From contig CM046330.1 in the NCBI GenBank assembly GCA_025403435.1, positions 25,111,507-25,175,506 of the forward strand: 64,000 nucleotides of DNA, read 5' to 3'. Below the pieces are notes generated by a model. The model was not told the DNA's origin. It did no database searches and saw only the letters and a program-made list of their open reading frames with translations. This DNA comes from Artocarpus heterophyllus (lineage: Eukaryota > Streptophyta > Magnoliopsida > Rosales > Moraceae). A program made the position numbers and the translations under genes. Positions 1-10,843 of the stretch are shown here, piece after piece. Each line of letters starts with the position of its first letter. The first letter of the stretch is position 1.

Positions 1-234
1 CCACCAGGTGCTTATATATTCAATGGACCACAGACGTCTAAATGTATTAGCTTAAGTGGTTCCTTGGCCCTTTCGCCTTTTGTAGAGAAAGGCCTTTTAG
101 TCATTTTCCCTTCAAGACAAGATTCACAAACTGGTATAGAACTAACTTTTAGTTCTCTTAAAGGACCATCTTTTACTGGTCTGTTAATCTTATAAAGGTT
201 AACATGACCTAATCTAAAGTGCCATAGGTATGTT
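1..234 (-). pseudogene. Copia A GAG-pre-integrase end and integrase start
   Basis: The minus-strand translation gives a YLWHF-type GAG-pre-integrase motif, then a DGPLRELKVSS stretch and the CESCLEGK zinc-binding half-site that opens copia integrase. It matches the plus-strand copy in copia B at 20815-21015. A stop follows the GPLNI residues near the left edge. It is the continuation of the reading frame that ends at 9509: removing 235-9503 and one copy of the 5-bp duplication restores continuity with the copia B sequence. It would belong to a polyprotein that integrates element cDNA in the nucleus. The piece is cut by the window edge. Confidence 0.85.
230..234. repeat. Target site duplication, left copy (ATGTT)
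   Basis: ATGTT directly precedes the TGTAAC start of the nested element, and the same five bases follow its TGTCACA end at 9504-9508. Five bases is the usual duplication for LTR retrotransposon integrase. The copia A sequence reads continuously when one copy is removed. Confidence 0.92.
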
Positions 235-2710
235 TGTAACGCCCCTATATGGGGTTTAACAGCTTTTAATGAATTAAAATAAAAATAAAAAATAAAAGTA
301 AAACCTTAAAAATAAAGTTGCCTGGGGCATAAATGAAGACTCTCAAATCAAAAATAAAAATATAAACAACAATTAAACCACAGTTTAATGTAGCACCTTA
401 AATTTAATAATATAAACTGTCGTCATCATCATTTTAACCCTCAATGCATTTTAATACAGTCACAAAAAGTAACAATTGATGCTTCAATTATCATGAAGAA
501 CATTCTTAGTAATTGAAGCAGTCCCAACGTACATAGCTACATAGCTTCCTTAACTATTTTTCTCGTAACCACCTCACACTTAGTGAGTCTTGAAAATATA
601 AAAATATAAGGGAATGAGCGACAATTTGCTCAATACAGAAAACCATTACTCACCTTTAGGTTTTTATCATTACCGCATTAAAACCTGTATGGTTAGTTAA
701 TACTCATCATTATCCAAATTATGAGATTTATTATAATCATATTCTGTGGATACCATAGTTAATCATTACCGAGTTTCAAACATATACATATATACAAATG
801 TTATAGTCAACATTATTCCTAGGTACTTACATTCAATAGAGTATCACTCAACTCATCGAATCCCAAATGGGCACGCTTGATCACCCCCTAAATATTCCAA
901 TGGTGTTCCAGTGAGGGGACATCAAGCCCCGAGTTCTCACCAAGTCGATTCCTGTACAGTGTGTTCTAAGACTTTCAACCCAAGGAAGCGTCATTACCTT
1001 CGCCCTATTTTACCTTTTAGGGTATTCGTGTCCAAGGACGTAACCGCCACCATCTTCACGTCTCACCATTTCTTTATAGTCAATCATTATTTATGGAGTC
1101 AGTTTTCCTAACCATGCTTTTCAATTTATAACATGTGTCAATTCATTATGTTCCTCGCCGTATAATATAAGACGAGTCCATGTTATAGTTTCATATGTGA
1201 TACTCAGATAATAGCAGTTCAACAAAGATATATATATATATGTATATATATATATTGCGAAAAAATAATTAATTTTAATTCCATAAAAACCTCACAAAAG
1301 ATGAGTAATAGAATTCTTACCTTTCAAGCTTATCACCAATCTTTTAATCCCGAAACCAAGTAACGTTAGCTTCACACTCCCTTGATCCTAAGGCGTGCAT
1401 AAGAACAATTTAAACTAAAGAACAACATACAACCACATTTATAAATAAATCATGTGTAAATCCATCTTACTAGTTTGCCATTAAAGGTTTTATGCAAATC
1501 TCTTTTGAATACCACAGTAAACAATCTTTGTCTTAACATGATATAAAATGTATACATGTAATCTATATGTTTTAGTCCCTATTATGATTTGTCAATCACT
1601 TAGGATAATATTGGAAAGGTTGTAAGACATTAAGGAATTAGGTGGTGAGCAAAGATGGGTTCTTGGTTCAGGGTAGCAGCTGGAATACCATGGCAAACTG
1701 GCAGTATACTTTTGCAAAAAGGATAGGTTCACTATCTACAATCATCACATGAGTTAACAGGTGGTTTACTTAACGTAAACGGGTGGTATATTGGCACTGG
1801 TAAGTTTACTAGTTTCTAATCTGAAAATTGAAAAATTCATAGAAAATAAAATACAACTCTGATTTAGGCTTATGATAGCTCGTTAGAAAGCTTAGGATGT
1901 CTACTTTTTAAATATACAAACTAATTTACAAAATTTATTTTTATTTAATCCTAGAATTTCAAGAAAGAGCCACTGCCTATAGAGGCATTACAAAATTTAA
2001 CATATAAATTTTCTGTCTACGGCATATACACTTAGACTTTATACATATGTTCTAAAATAGTAACAAAACATATACTCAAGTTTGAGAATGTAAATTAGAA
2101 TAATCTTTGAGTATATAAAAAAAATTATAAATGAAAGACTAAATTTGTACATAAGATTTTAACCTAGGATTATGGCTAGTTGGAAGCTTGAAATGGCTTC
2201 AAAATAGGTTCCCTGACTTCCGTATGGCTGAAATTCTTGCTCAAATGGAGGTGATTGTGGCTGATTTTTATGGCTGTCTTAAAGAAGTTCTCTAAGTATT
2301 TTACTTCAGCAAGGAAATGAGAAGAAGGGTGTGGGAACTATGGAAGAAAAAAAAGAAAAGATGAAGTCTTTGAAGAGAAGTGATAAAAGCAATTATGGAG
2401 GAGACATGTTGAAGCATGTCACGGAGGAAATGAAGAAAAGGAGGGTCAAGAGTAGTTGGAAAAGATATCCTCATGTCTCCTCTAGAGACTTTAACCCACA
2501 TAATGCTAAAATGACATTTTCAAAATTTATTAGAAGTTCCAAGGCTTTTCAGTAAACATACTAAATAAGTATAGGAGAATTTTAAAAAATTTAAAAATAG
2601 ATAAAAATAAATATTGTGAAATGGATTTTAAATGAAGCAAATTTTTGATTGGCACACTAAAAATTAATTTAATTACCTTAATATCTGTTAAGAGAATAAC
2701 AGGTGTCACA
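235..2710 (-). repeat. 3' LTR of the nested element
   Basis: It aligns nearly end to end with 7060-9503, with scattered substitutions and small indels such as a TA-repeat tract at about 1231-1257 that the other copy lacks. The short reading frames in it (for example 911-1111 and 2331-2555) recur in the other LTR as repeat sequence. I do not consider them genes. The differences between the two LTRs show that the insertion is not recent. Confidence 0.92.
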
Positions 2711-2727
2711 ACTCTACCCCCTTAAAG
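2711..2727 (-). promoter_or_regulatory. Polypurine tract of the nested element
   Basis: On the minus strand the sequence CTTTAAGGGGGTAGAGT lies directly before the TGTGACAC start of the 3' LTR. A run of purines here primes plus-strand DNA synthesis during reverse transcription. The neighbouring GAGGACGAAATTTC motif (about 2730-2745) is common at this place in Del/Tekay-like gypsy elements (family knowledge). Confidence 0.75.
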
Positions 2728-3670
2728 AAATTTCGTCCTCGAAATTTCAAATCTAGCAATACTAGTAAAAATCTTGATTCCATTATGATTCCAATTCTGA
2801 GTCTAAACCGTAAATATTGTTTGTTCTCCAAATTTAAGTTATCGTATCTCCACTTATTTACTTGCATTATAAATCTCACTCTAAATTCTAAATCCCTCAA
2901 AGAGAGTATTTCTAACAGGTTCCAACTTATAACACCGTATAATGGTCTAGGAATCTGATCAGGCATACATATTGACCATACCATGATTCCAGTCCTTCAT
3001 TGTCTGTGGACTGTGATATATAATTATATTTAAGGAGATTGCCAGAGAAATTTTATATACTTCATCTTTAGGTTCCTTTTCCTTTTTGAGTAAGGAAAGT
3101 CAAATATAGTTGATTTCATATTTCAACTAATAAACTAAAACATAATCATAAAATATATATCACAAACACTTCTATTTAAAACCATACATTAAACTTATTC
3201 ATAGAGATATTAGACAGAATCTCAGAGTTGCTAACAAACCTGACAGATTTTTCATTAAACAACTATCCTCATGACACAAACGTTCAACCCAAATAATACA
3301 CTCATATTTCCTACAAAATATCCCCATAATTGACTTTAATACTTCCACTTAACATTAACAGAATGCTACACATTACAAATATGATACGGATACGTTTCGA
3401 AAGTACAAAGTACTCTGTATATTCAGCTATCCATATCAGGCATGCTTGGAGAATACAAAAACATCGATAAACAAAAGATTAGACCTTAAGTGGGATGCGT
3501 TTCAAGAGTATTAAGTACTCCGTATCCAGCCATCCTGGCATTAGGCTCAATGAATCTAAAAGATTGAACAACGGCATGCCACAAAAAATACAAAATACAA
3601 GGTTAACGGTTATTCGTGATACATGAAATACGGACACACATGCCTACATGCCATAGATAAAACCAAAAGA
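2728..3670 (-). other. Internal region of the nested element, no gene recognised
   Basis: About 940 bp lie between the purine tract and the end of the LOG-like copy. The only long frame (2706-2984, minus) shows no pol or chromodomain signature and runs into the LTR. Two similar 40-base blocks near 3395-3430 and 3495-3530 share a TACGTTTC/TGCGTTTC...AAGTACT...CGTATCCAGC-like pattern. I see nothing else. Confidence 0.5.
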
Positions 3671-4321
3671 TTACAGATGGAGATTCAAATCAATTAGCTG
3701 CTCCCGGCTTTCCCTTTCCCATTCAAGCTTGGATGTTGTAGTGTCGGATTCCGGATGTATGATTTGCATCTTATCTATCAATTCCTCAGCTGTTGAAGTA
3801 GTAACAAAGATTTATCTCTCCGATTCTACAATGATGTTTTTCTCCATAGCATAATCTAGAAATTTTAAAAGACCATCATAAAAACTATTTACATTCAGTA
3901 GTCCCAAGGGTTTGGAATGAAAGCCCAATAATTGCTCACAAGCAATTACGAATATTTCCTTAAGAGTACCTAGACCACCAGGTAATGCTATAAAAGCATC
4001 ATAATTGTTGATTATGGCTTTAAAATTTCTAGGGATGCTCCTGACTCCTTTTCCCTTACCTATGGTTTCCTTATAGAGGTTTCCTTCAGCTAGAATATGA
4101 GGCCAAATTCCTACAACTGTAGCATCACTAGACCTAGCTGCTAGCGTCATATTTTCCATCATTTTTATACTACCACCCCCATAGCTTATGTTAATCTTCC
4201 TGCGTGCTAGGACTTGCCATAAGTGTTTTGCAGCTTCTACATAGGCTTTATCTTTTCCAAAGCTGGAACCACAAAAGACACAGACATTCTTTATTTTCTT
4301 AGTGGACTAGGAGGTAGACAT
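3671..4321 (-). pseudogene. LOG-like: LOG-like cytokinin riboside 5'-monophosphate phosphoribohydrolase, intronless copy inside an LTR element
   Basis: One continuous minus-strand frame of 216 sense positions runs from ATG at 4321 to TAA at 3671-3673, with no frameshift. Two in-frame stops break it: TAG at codon 5 and TAA at 3812-3814. LOG enzymes release free cytokinin bases from their nucleotides in the cytosol. Visible family marks are VCVFCGSSFGKDKAYVEAA near residue 12, YGGGSIKMM near 50, DAFIALPGGLGTLKE (the PGGxGTxxE motif), KPLGLLNVNSFYD, and a TAEELIDKM tail. Length fits plant LOGs (about 210-230). The catalytic Arg expected nine residues before DAFIALPGG is Asn, with an Arg one position earlier. 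Plant LOG genes have several introns (family knowledge), so the lack of introns indicates copying through RNA. It lies in sense orientation with the element. Confidence 0.88.
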
Positions 4322-5012
4322 ATTTGGTTTATATAAGTGATTGCTTTATGTTTGCTCCATTTAGACTTCGGGTTTTACATTAGATTTTAAGGATGAAGAA
4401 TACGCAAAAAGAACTAAAGAGACAGACGAATAGGAAATGAAAGGGTAATCCAAAGATTTAAACAAAATCTTGTGCAGGTAAAAAAGTAAGATAAGGTGAT
4501 TGATAGTTTACAGAAAATCTAATTCACTTTTTGAAAAAGATTAGACTCAATGATATACCTTTTGACAATTGAGAATGGTTTGACAGAAGACCCTCTTAAT
4601 ACAACTGCAGACCTTTTGACAAATATACATCGAGTCTAGAAATTTAATATAAACAATAAATACTTAGAGCTTTTAAAATTTGAGACACAAATCTTGAAAT
4701 ATCTGGATATGTTTTCAAAATTCAAACATGTTACTATACCGTATGTGACATGTCTGATAAGATAATATATTTTATTATACATATATATATATATATTTAA
4801 GAAAACCATAAATTAAATGAGATACTAACACTTACTGTATCAATCTAATAATCACAATTATTTCGATCACAAAAGCAAATATTCTGAGTAAAAGAAAAAC
4901 ACAAACTGTTGAACATCAGCTAAAGCTGTTTTAAATAAGCAAAGGCTAAATAACCTTTATAGAGCGATGACTTATTCCCCATCTAGTTTTCTTATGGCTT
5001 GGCAAACAGGAT
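4322..5012 (-). other. Internal region between the two passenger frames, no gene recognised
   Basis: About 690 bp of AT-rich sequence include a TA-rich tract at about 4773-4797. No coding frame here resembles a known family. Whether it belonged to the same captured transcript as either neighbouring frame cannot be decided from sequence. Confidence 0.4.
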
Positions 5013-5492
5013 CTAGAAATACCATATTCCTGAGGCGTTGTCTTTCTGCATAAATTTAGGCCAGAGTTTAAAAATAGCTCCTTGAACATATCCACTAGGG
5101 TGACCATGAAGACGAGGATGGATGCTATCCAAGTTCTCCTTTGAAAGTCCATCCTTACAAAACCTTATTTTATCCTCTCTATTCGTAGACATATAACCAG
5201 GTGAAGTACATTTACCGTTATAGTTTTTTCTTCCATATTTGTTACAAGTGACTATAATGGCACGAGCTCTTCTTTTCATTGCACCATGACTGGTACTCGA
5301 TCCTGGTAAACCGACATCTTGACTGAAGTCACTCGAACAGATCTTCCCCTCTATTAACATTCTTACATCACAAGGGATGCTAAAACGCATAAGAATCCAT
5401 AACCGAGTAATTCTAGCCTTGTATTTCTTTCTGAGAATCTTTTGGGAGAGTGATGGAAAATACTTTCTTAGGTGTTGGTACTTTGGGTCCAT
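5013..5492 (-). CDS. Unidentified 159-residue frame in the nested element
   Basis: ATG at 5492 opens a 159-residue basic frame, one of the longest in the internal region, on the same strand as the element and the LOG-like copy. I do not recognise it. It is rich in Lys and Arg, has a GLPGSSTSHG stretch in the middle and a CNKYGRKNYNGKC segment near residue 105. That segment faintly recalls a zinc knuckle of retroviral-type Gag, but it lacks the right cysteine spacing. There is no signal peptide or membrane segment. It is preceded by a pyrimidine-rich leader (5493-5690) like the 5' UTR of a plant gene. It could be a captured host exon, a decayed gag, or chance. Confidence 0.35.
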   Translation of the reverse strand: MDPKYQHLRKYFPSLSQKILRKKYKARITRLWILMRFSIPCDVRMLIEGKICSSDFSQDVGLPGSSTSHGAMKRRARAIIVTCNKYGRKNYNGKCTSPGYMSTNREDKIRFCKDGLSKENLDSIHPRLHGHPSGYVQGAIFKLWPKFMQKDNASGIWYF

Positions 5493-5690
5493 GATGAGAT
5501 GAAAGAAGAGTAAATAGAAAGGAAAAATTGAGATAGTAAGTTGTAGAATCTAATAATTCCTTCTTCTCTTGAAGAGAAGAATTTCTAGAGAGAGAAAAGA
5601 ATTTGTGATTTAGAGAGAGAGTAATAAATTAAGAGAGAGAGTGAGTGAGCTTGGAGAAATAAGCTCCTATGCACAATAGACGTATATGTA
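5493..5690 (-). promoter_or_regulatory. CT-rich 5'-UTR-like leader before the 159-residue frame
   Basis: On the minus strand this stretch holds runs of CTCTCTCT and TTCTTCTCTTC ending just before ATG at 5492. Such pyrimidine-rich leaders are common just downstream of plant transcription starts. It sits in the middle of the element, far from the LTR promoter, which suggests it came in with captured host sequence. The transcription start itself is not defined. Confidence 0.35.
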
Positions 5691-7034
5691 AACAATAATT
5701 AAACCACTGTAGATGACACGTATAGAGGCCATGTGGGAGAGACAGTGTGAATCAAACTAATTTAGGATTTGGACTAGCCTAAATGTTCTAAGTTGAACTG
5801 GGTTAAGTTGTTTCGGGCCTTAACATATTTAGAGCGAGTTAAATAACAAACATAAAATTGAAAACTAATTTGTACAGATTTTAAGCCCAATTCAAAGCCC
5901 ACTAAAGATAAAATTAACTATGAATAAGTCTAATTTAATGCCAATCATGGATCTTCCTGAATGGTATTTAAAATCATTTCATAGTAACATAATCTTCTAG
6001 CAACTCAAATAATTTGTTTTAATCAAAACCTTATTGAACAATGTATACACCCATATGTTATCTCTAACACTCATCATCTATCAATGGATTCATCATTACT
6101 ACCAAGGGTTTAGAATGTGACTAACCTTGAAATCAATACAATTTACATCTTCCAACGTAGACCATATCCATAAACAAATACCTTTGATGTTACTACTTAA
6201 GAACATCTACAATCCTCACAATTCTACTTATACAATATTTAATTTCCTCATATAACAAAACCTTAGGTAACCAAAAGATTCACATCTAAACATCTAAAAG
6301 TTAAACATTTTATCGTAATTATCCAAAATTATTATAGGTGCCTTAAGTATTATGATTTACTTAAGAAAACTCCTATTGGTCATTTTCACATTGCATCTAT
6401 TGATAAAGATTCAATGATACACTTAAATACAATGTACGTAACAAAATATTCCGACCTTAAAATTCATGCATTTTTACCTTTACACAGTCTCAACAAACCA
6501 AAAGTCTAACATCCATCTCATTCAAGATTTAATACCATGGATTCCTAACTTATCTCATATTCCTCAAACAAATAGAACTTTCAAGAAAAGTTATTGACAC
6601 TTATATACTTCATCGAATCCACACATAATCATTACTTTGGTTTGAATAAATTATGAAAAATTTAACATATCTATGCCAAACTTTGAAATCAATAAATCAA
6701 GCCTTATATTATTAATTTTTTTCACAGGATAAAAGGCTCTTAAATCCTCGTATCTACACGAATTTCTCATCGTTCTATACGAATTAGATATGCTTATAGA
6801 TCCTAATATTATACGAATCTCTTATAAGCATTCTACATATAAACTCATTTCATATAATTATCATTCCCTCATAACTATTAATACTTTCATTCTAGAGCCT
6901 TTCTATGTTACATCATCATGGACTGTGTAAATCAACCTGAAGGTTCATAATGATGATGACAATGAAAATTCAACTTCAAAACCATTTCAAAAATAATTTT
7001 TTTTAAAGTAGTGCTACACTCCCTAGGTTACCGA
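5691..7034 (-). other. Internal leader of the nested element, no gene seen
   Basis: About 1.3 kb of AT-rich DNA lie between the primer-binding site and the passenger frames. All frames are short and no gag similarity is visible at the position where gag would normally start. Confidence 0.5.
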
Positions 7035-7052
7035 ACCTAGGCTCTGATACTA
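7035..7052 (-). promoter_or_regulatory. Primer-binding site (initiator tRNA-Met type)
   Basis: The minus strand reads TAGTATCAGAGCCTAGGT seven bases inside the 5' LTR. Plant initiator tRNA-Met ends in a sequence complementary to TGGTATCAGAGC, so the match is close, with one change in the core. It marks the start of minus-strand DNA synthesis and confirms the element's orientation. Confidence 0.85.
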
Positions 7053-7059
7053 AAAATTC

Positions 7060-9503
7060 TGTAACGCCCCTATTTGGGGTTTAACAGTTTTTAATGAATT
7101 AAAATAAAAATCAGAAATAAAAGTAAAACCTTAAAAATAAAGTTGTCTGGGGCTTAAATGAAAACTCTCAAATCAAAAATAAAAATATAAACAAAAATTA
7201 AACCATAGTTTAATGTAGCACCTTAAATTTAATAATATAAACTGTTGTCATCATCATTTTAACCCTCAACGCATTTTAATGCAGTCACAGAAAGTAACAA
7301 TTGATGCTTACATTATCATGAAGAACATTATTAGTAATTGAAGCACTCCCAATGTACATAGCTGCATAGCGTCTTCAACTATTTTTCTCGTAGACACCTC
7401 ACACTTAGTGAGTCCTGAAAATATAAAAATGTAAGAGAATGAGCGACAATATGCTCAGTAGAGAAAGCCATTACTCACATTTAGGTTTTTATTATTACCG
7501 CATTAAAACCTACATGGTTAGTTAATACTCATCATTATCCAAATTATGAGATTTATTATAATCATATTCCGTAAATACCATAGTTAATCATTACCGAGTT
7601 TCATACATATACATATATACAAATGTTACAGTTCATCATTATTCCTAGGTACCCATGTTCAATAGAGTATCACTCAACTCATCGAATTCTAAATGGGCGC
7701 GCTTGATCACCCTCTAAATATTCCAAGGGTGTTCCAGTGAGGGGACATCAAGCCCCGAGTCCTCACCAAGTCGATTCCTATACAGTATGTTCTAGGACTT
7801 TCAACCCAAGGAAGCGTCATCACCTTCCTCCTATTTTACCTTTTAGGGTATTCGTGCCCAAGGACGTAACCGCCACCCTCTTCACGTCTCACCATTTCTC
7901 TATATTCAATCATTATTTATAAAGTTAGTTTTCCTAACCATGCTTCTCAATTTATAACATGTATCAATTCATTATGTTCCTTGTCGTATAATATAAGACG
8001 AGTCCATGTTATAGTTTTGTATGTGATACTCATATAATAGCAGTTCAACAAAGATACATATCTCTTGCGGTAAAACAATTAATTTTAATTCTATAAAAGC
8101 CTCACAGCAGATGAGTAATAGAATCCCTACCTTTCAAGCTTATCACTAATCTTTTAATCCCGAAATCAATTAACGTTAGCTCCACACTCCCTTGATCCTA
8201 AGGCGTGTATAAGGACAATTTAAAACAAAAGCACAACATACAACCATATTCATAAATAAATCATGTGTAAATACATCTTACTAGTGTGCCATTAAAGCTT
8301 TTATACAAATCTCTTTTGAATACCACAGTAAACAATCTTTGTCTTAACACGATATAAAATGTATCCAAGTAATCTCTATGTTTTAGTCCCTAATAAGATT
8401 CGTCAATCACTTAGGATAATATTGGAAGGGTTACAAGACATTAAGGAATTAGGTGGTGAACAAAGATGGGTTCTTGGTTCAGGTTAGCAGCTGGTATACC
8501 ATGGCAAACTGGCAGTATACTTTTGCAAAAAGGATAGGTTCACTATCTACAATCATCACATGAGTTAACAGGTGGTTTACTTAACGTAAACGGGCGGTAT
8601 ATTGCCACTGGTAGGTTTACTAGTTTCTAATCTAAAAATTAAAAAATTCATAGAAAATAAAATATAACTCCGATTTAGGCTTATGATAGCTTGCTAGAAA
8701 GCTTAGGATGTCTACTTTTTAAATATACAAACTAATTTACAAAATTTATTTTTATTTAATCCTAAAATTTCAAGAAAGTGCCACTGCCCATAGAGGTATT
8801 ACAAAATTTAACAATATAAATTTAGACTTTATACATATGTTCTAAAATAGCAACACAACATATACTTAGGTTTGAGAATGCAAATTTGAATAATCTTTGA
8901 GTATATAAAAAAAATTAGAAATGAAAGACTAAATTTGTTCATAAGATTTTAACCTCGGATTATGGCTAGTTGGAAGCTTGAAATGGCTTTAAAACAGGTT
9001 CCTTGACTTTGGTATGGCTGAAATTCTTGCTCAAATGGAGGTGATGGTGGCTGATTTTTATGGCTGCCTTGAAGAAGTTCTCTAAGTATTTTGCTTCAGC
9101 AAGAAAATGAGAAGAAGAGTGTGGGAATCGTGGAAGAAAAAGAAAAGAAAAGATAAAGTCTTTGAAAAGAAGTGATAAAAGCAATAATGGCGGAGATATG
9201 TTGAAGCATGTCACGGAGGAAATAAAGAAAAAGAGGGTCAAGAGTAGTTGGAAAAGATATCCTCATGTCTCCTCTGGAGAGTTTAACCCACATAATGCCA
9301 AAATGACATTTTCAAAATTTATTAGAAGTTCCAAGGTTTTTCAGTAAACATATTAAATAAGTATAGGAGAATTTTAGAAAATTTAAAAATAGATAAAAAT
9401 AAATATTGTGAAATGGATTTTAAATGAAGCAAATTTTTGGTTGGCACACTAAAAGTTAATTTAATTTCCTTAATACCTGTTAAGAGAATAACAAGTGTCA
9501 CAA
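7060..9503 (-). repeat. 5' LTR of the nested element
   Basis: 2444 bp, TG...CA ended, and the direct-repeat partner of 235-2710. The first 100 bases from TGTAACGCCCC are almost identical in the two copies. It lies next to the primer-binding site, hence the 5' LTR for an element read on the minus strand. Frames at 7737-7922 and 9162-9347 are LTR sequence, not genes. Confidence 0.92.
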
Positions 9504-9508
9504 TGTTT
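9504..9508. repeat. Target site duplication, right copy (ATGTT)
   Basis: Same five bases as 230-234, directly after the TGTCACA end of the nested element. Confidence 0.92.
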
Positions 9509-10843
9509 CATCATCAGAAGAAATCTTTAGCTTCTTGGGTTTTAGTTGTTTAACTTTGAACATTTTAGCATTGAGCAGTGATTTTTTGTTGGGCTTTAAA
9601 GTGTAAAGCCCATTTTCCAGATGTGCAAAACAAATATCCAAACCATTTCTAGAAATATTAGCATAATTGCCATTAAAAGAAACATTAAACATTTGTTTAA
9701 ACAACCTGGAAATATAAATCAAATTTCTACGAAAACTAGGAATATAATAAACATTGTCCAATATTAAAAATCTATTTCCAAAATAAAGTTTAACCACTCC
9801 CATTGCTTTTGCTGAAACAACCACTCAAGTTCCCAATCTCATCGTTTCTTCCCTGTCGGCAAGCTCCCTTGAAGAACTAAGCATCTGCAAAGAAAAATAA
9901 ACATAGTTAGTTGCCCTGAATCAACTATCCAAGGTGAAGTATCATCTTCAACTACACAAGCTTCTAAAAGGAGTAAATCTTATTTATCGTTGTTCTTCTT
10001 TTCTTTGAGCTCCTGAAGATACTTCTTGTAGTTTCTCTTCTAATGCCCAACTACACCGTAGTGGAAACATTTTCCTTTGGGCTTCTTTTACTTTGAGCTC
10101 TTTTTGTTGTTGTTGCTTTTGTTTTTGTTAGGTTGCCCTCCATTCCTAGACTTACCACTTTCTTTTGTTCTCTTCTTCCTCTTCCTATTCTTTCAAGCAG
10201 AAAAGGAGGGTTGAGCTTCTACAATAGTTGCCTCACCTTCTTTAGTCTTTTCTTTCAAAATAGACTCGAAGGTTTACAGCTCATTAAGCAACTCAGTCAT
10301 GTTATATTTCATCTTGTTCATGAAAAAGTTGCTCTTAAACTGAAGGACCACATGGGAGAAGGTTCCCAAAATCATCCCCATCTGTGTGGCTTCATTTATC
10401 ATTGCCCTGTTTACCTCGGCCTCATGGAGATTGTTAACCATGATGAGAACATGTTCTCTGATGAAAACCCTTGCCTTTATTTTGGCTTTCATCACATCCT
10501 TAACGACTTTATGACGTGCCTTTTTAGAAGATTTGCCAAACATGTCTTGCAAAGACTGCATTATCTCATAAGCAGTCTCTATGCTTTCATGCTTCATCCT
10601 AAGCACGTCAGACATACCAGCCAAAAGGAAGTAGTGGGCCTCGTTATTTGCCTCGATCTAACGATCATATGCTTCTCGTACATTACAAGAGGCATTGGCA
10701 GCAGACGATGGAGGACATTTCTCCATTAGGACAAAATTGTAATTTTTGCAAATTAGCACTATATTTGTGTTACTCTTCCACTTGACAAAATTATTTTCGA
10801 TTAATTTTTTATCTGAGAGAGTAGCAATAATTTGATTAGACAT
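9509..10843 (-). pseudogene. Copia A gag, protease and GAG-pre-integrase start
   Basis: ATG at 10843 begins MSNQIIATLSDKK, the Gag start seen in copia B and copia C. Segments follow in shifting frames: MAGMSDVLRMKHES (about 10624), a decayed zinc knuckle KCFHYGVVGH (about 10070), a WIVDSG protease motif (about 9935) and the NVYYIPSFRRNLI to GLYTLKPNKKSLL stretch of GAG-pre-integrase (9824-9509). Gag packages element RNA and protease matures the polyprotein. Stops in gag near 10658 and later ones make it dead. The frame continues at 234 beyond the nested insertion. Confidence 0.88.

Larger units (their letters stand above)
235..9503 (-). mobile_element. Non-autonomous LTR retrotransposon (LARD-like) carrying host-derived sequence
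   Basis: Two direct repeats of 2476 and 2444 bp (235-2710 and 7060-9503) begin TGTAAC and end TGTCACA on the plus strand, that is TG...CA on either strand. They flank 4349 bp of internal sequence. A primer-binding site matching initiator tRNA-Met lies just inside the 5' LTR (7035-7052, minus), and a purine tract lies before the 3' LTR (2711-2727, minus). The GAGGACGAAATTTC motif beside the purine tract is typical of Del/Tekay-type Ty3/gypsy elements, so mobilisation by such a partner is an inference. No gag, protease, reverse transcriptase, RNase H or integrase is recognisable. The internal part instead holds a LOG-like copy and an unknown 159-residue frame, both in sense orientation. Confidence 0.88.

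Noticed and set aside
911..1111. 66-residue frame, with a 61-residue counterpart at 7737-7922
   Set aside because: Both lie at the same position in the two LTRs of the nested element. The similarity is that of the repeat, and the sequence shows no protein family.
2331..2555. Lysine-rich 74-residue frame, repeated at 9162-9347
   Set aside because: LTR sequence again. The composition comes from purine-rich repeats, and the frames on the opposite strand are just as open.
10133..10729. 198-residue plus-strand frame
   Set aside because: It is antisense to copia A gag, whose minus-strand blocks match copia B.
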